From CAKSQF01 sp964582375 (lineage in GTDB: Bacteria; Bacillota; Clostridia; Oscillospirales; CAG-272), in NCBI GenBank assembly GCA_964582375.1, contig CAZORL010000038.1, forward strand, positions 1 to 13,917: a DNA stretch of 13,917 nt, in the 5' to 3' direction. A program made the translations under genes and the position numbers. Shown here in pieces: positions 13,894 through 13,917 of this stretch (positions are counted from its first letter, which is position 1; every line of letters starts with the position of its first letter). Under the pieces are notes generated by a model. It made no database searches. It was not told the origin of the DNA and worked only from the letters and a program-made list of their open reading frames with translations.

Positions 13894-13917
13894 AACGTAA
13901 CAAATCCGAACTATTTC

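Noticed and set aside
1..13917. CRISPR array, insertion sequence or attachment site
   Set aside because: No regularly spaced direct repeats, no transposase or integrase motif and no terminal inverted repeats with target duplication were seen anywhere; the window ends shortly after the tRNAs, so an integration there cannot be assessed.

Overview
The window looks like chromosomal DNA from a spore-forming, Gram-positive Clostridia-type anaerobe (Bacillota, probably an Oscillospirales/Ruminococcaceae-like lineage). The evidence is: consensus sigma-A promoters (TTGACA-17-TATAAT), strong purine-rich Shine-Dalgarno sites, two sporulation genes (a tiny SpoVM and a divergent SpoIID), a dockerin protein of the kind found in cellulosome-type fibre degraders, Rnf-type electron-transport subunits and an HtrA/two-component envelope-stress locus. 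Species cannot be named from the sequence alone.

Layout. 86-2725 (minus): an operon-like run of a METTL25/GSTCD-like SAM methyltransferase, a Gfo/Idh/MocA oxidoreductase and a small secreted protein made of one dockerin domain, read from a promoter at 2755-2783. 2775-2813 is a 39-bp dyad that covers the -35 boxes of two divergent promoters; the other promoter drives rsgA (2874-3782, plus). rsgA is followed by a 22-residue spoVM (3855-3923). A bidirectional terminator (3923-3961) separates it from the convergent spoIID-like gene (4016-4978, minus). Divergent from that is galM (5122-6177, plus) behind a perfect consensus promoter.

6178-6935 holds a separate transcription unit with its own promoter (6210-6238) and intrinsic terminator (6815-6845). 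It contains only broken reading frames that look like a frameshifted gene of unknown function. Next comes a plus-strand operon of membrane-anchored HtrA protease, OmpR-type response regulator and HAMP histidine kinase (6936-10715), a plausible secretion-stress module. A perfect 17-bp inverted repeat (10714-10757) marks the convergent junction with the last minus-strand operon.

That operon, rnfC-rnfD-phosphopantetheinyl transferase (13521 to 10774), is the most unusual part. The genes overlap, there is no rnfG/E/A/B, and the flavin-binding motifs of both RnfC and RnfD are missing although both Fe-S motifs of RnfC are intact. The PPTase next to them also has substitutions at catalytic positions. 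The window ends with tRNA-Met(CAT) and tRNA-Glu(TTC), abutting each other behind a consensus promoter.
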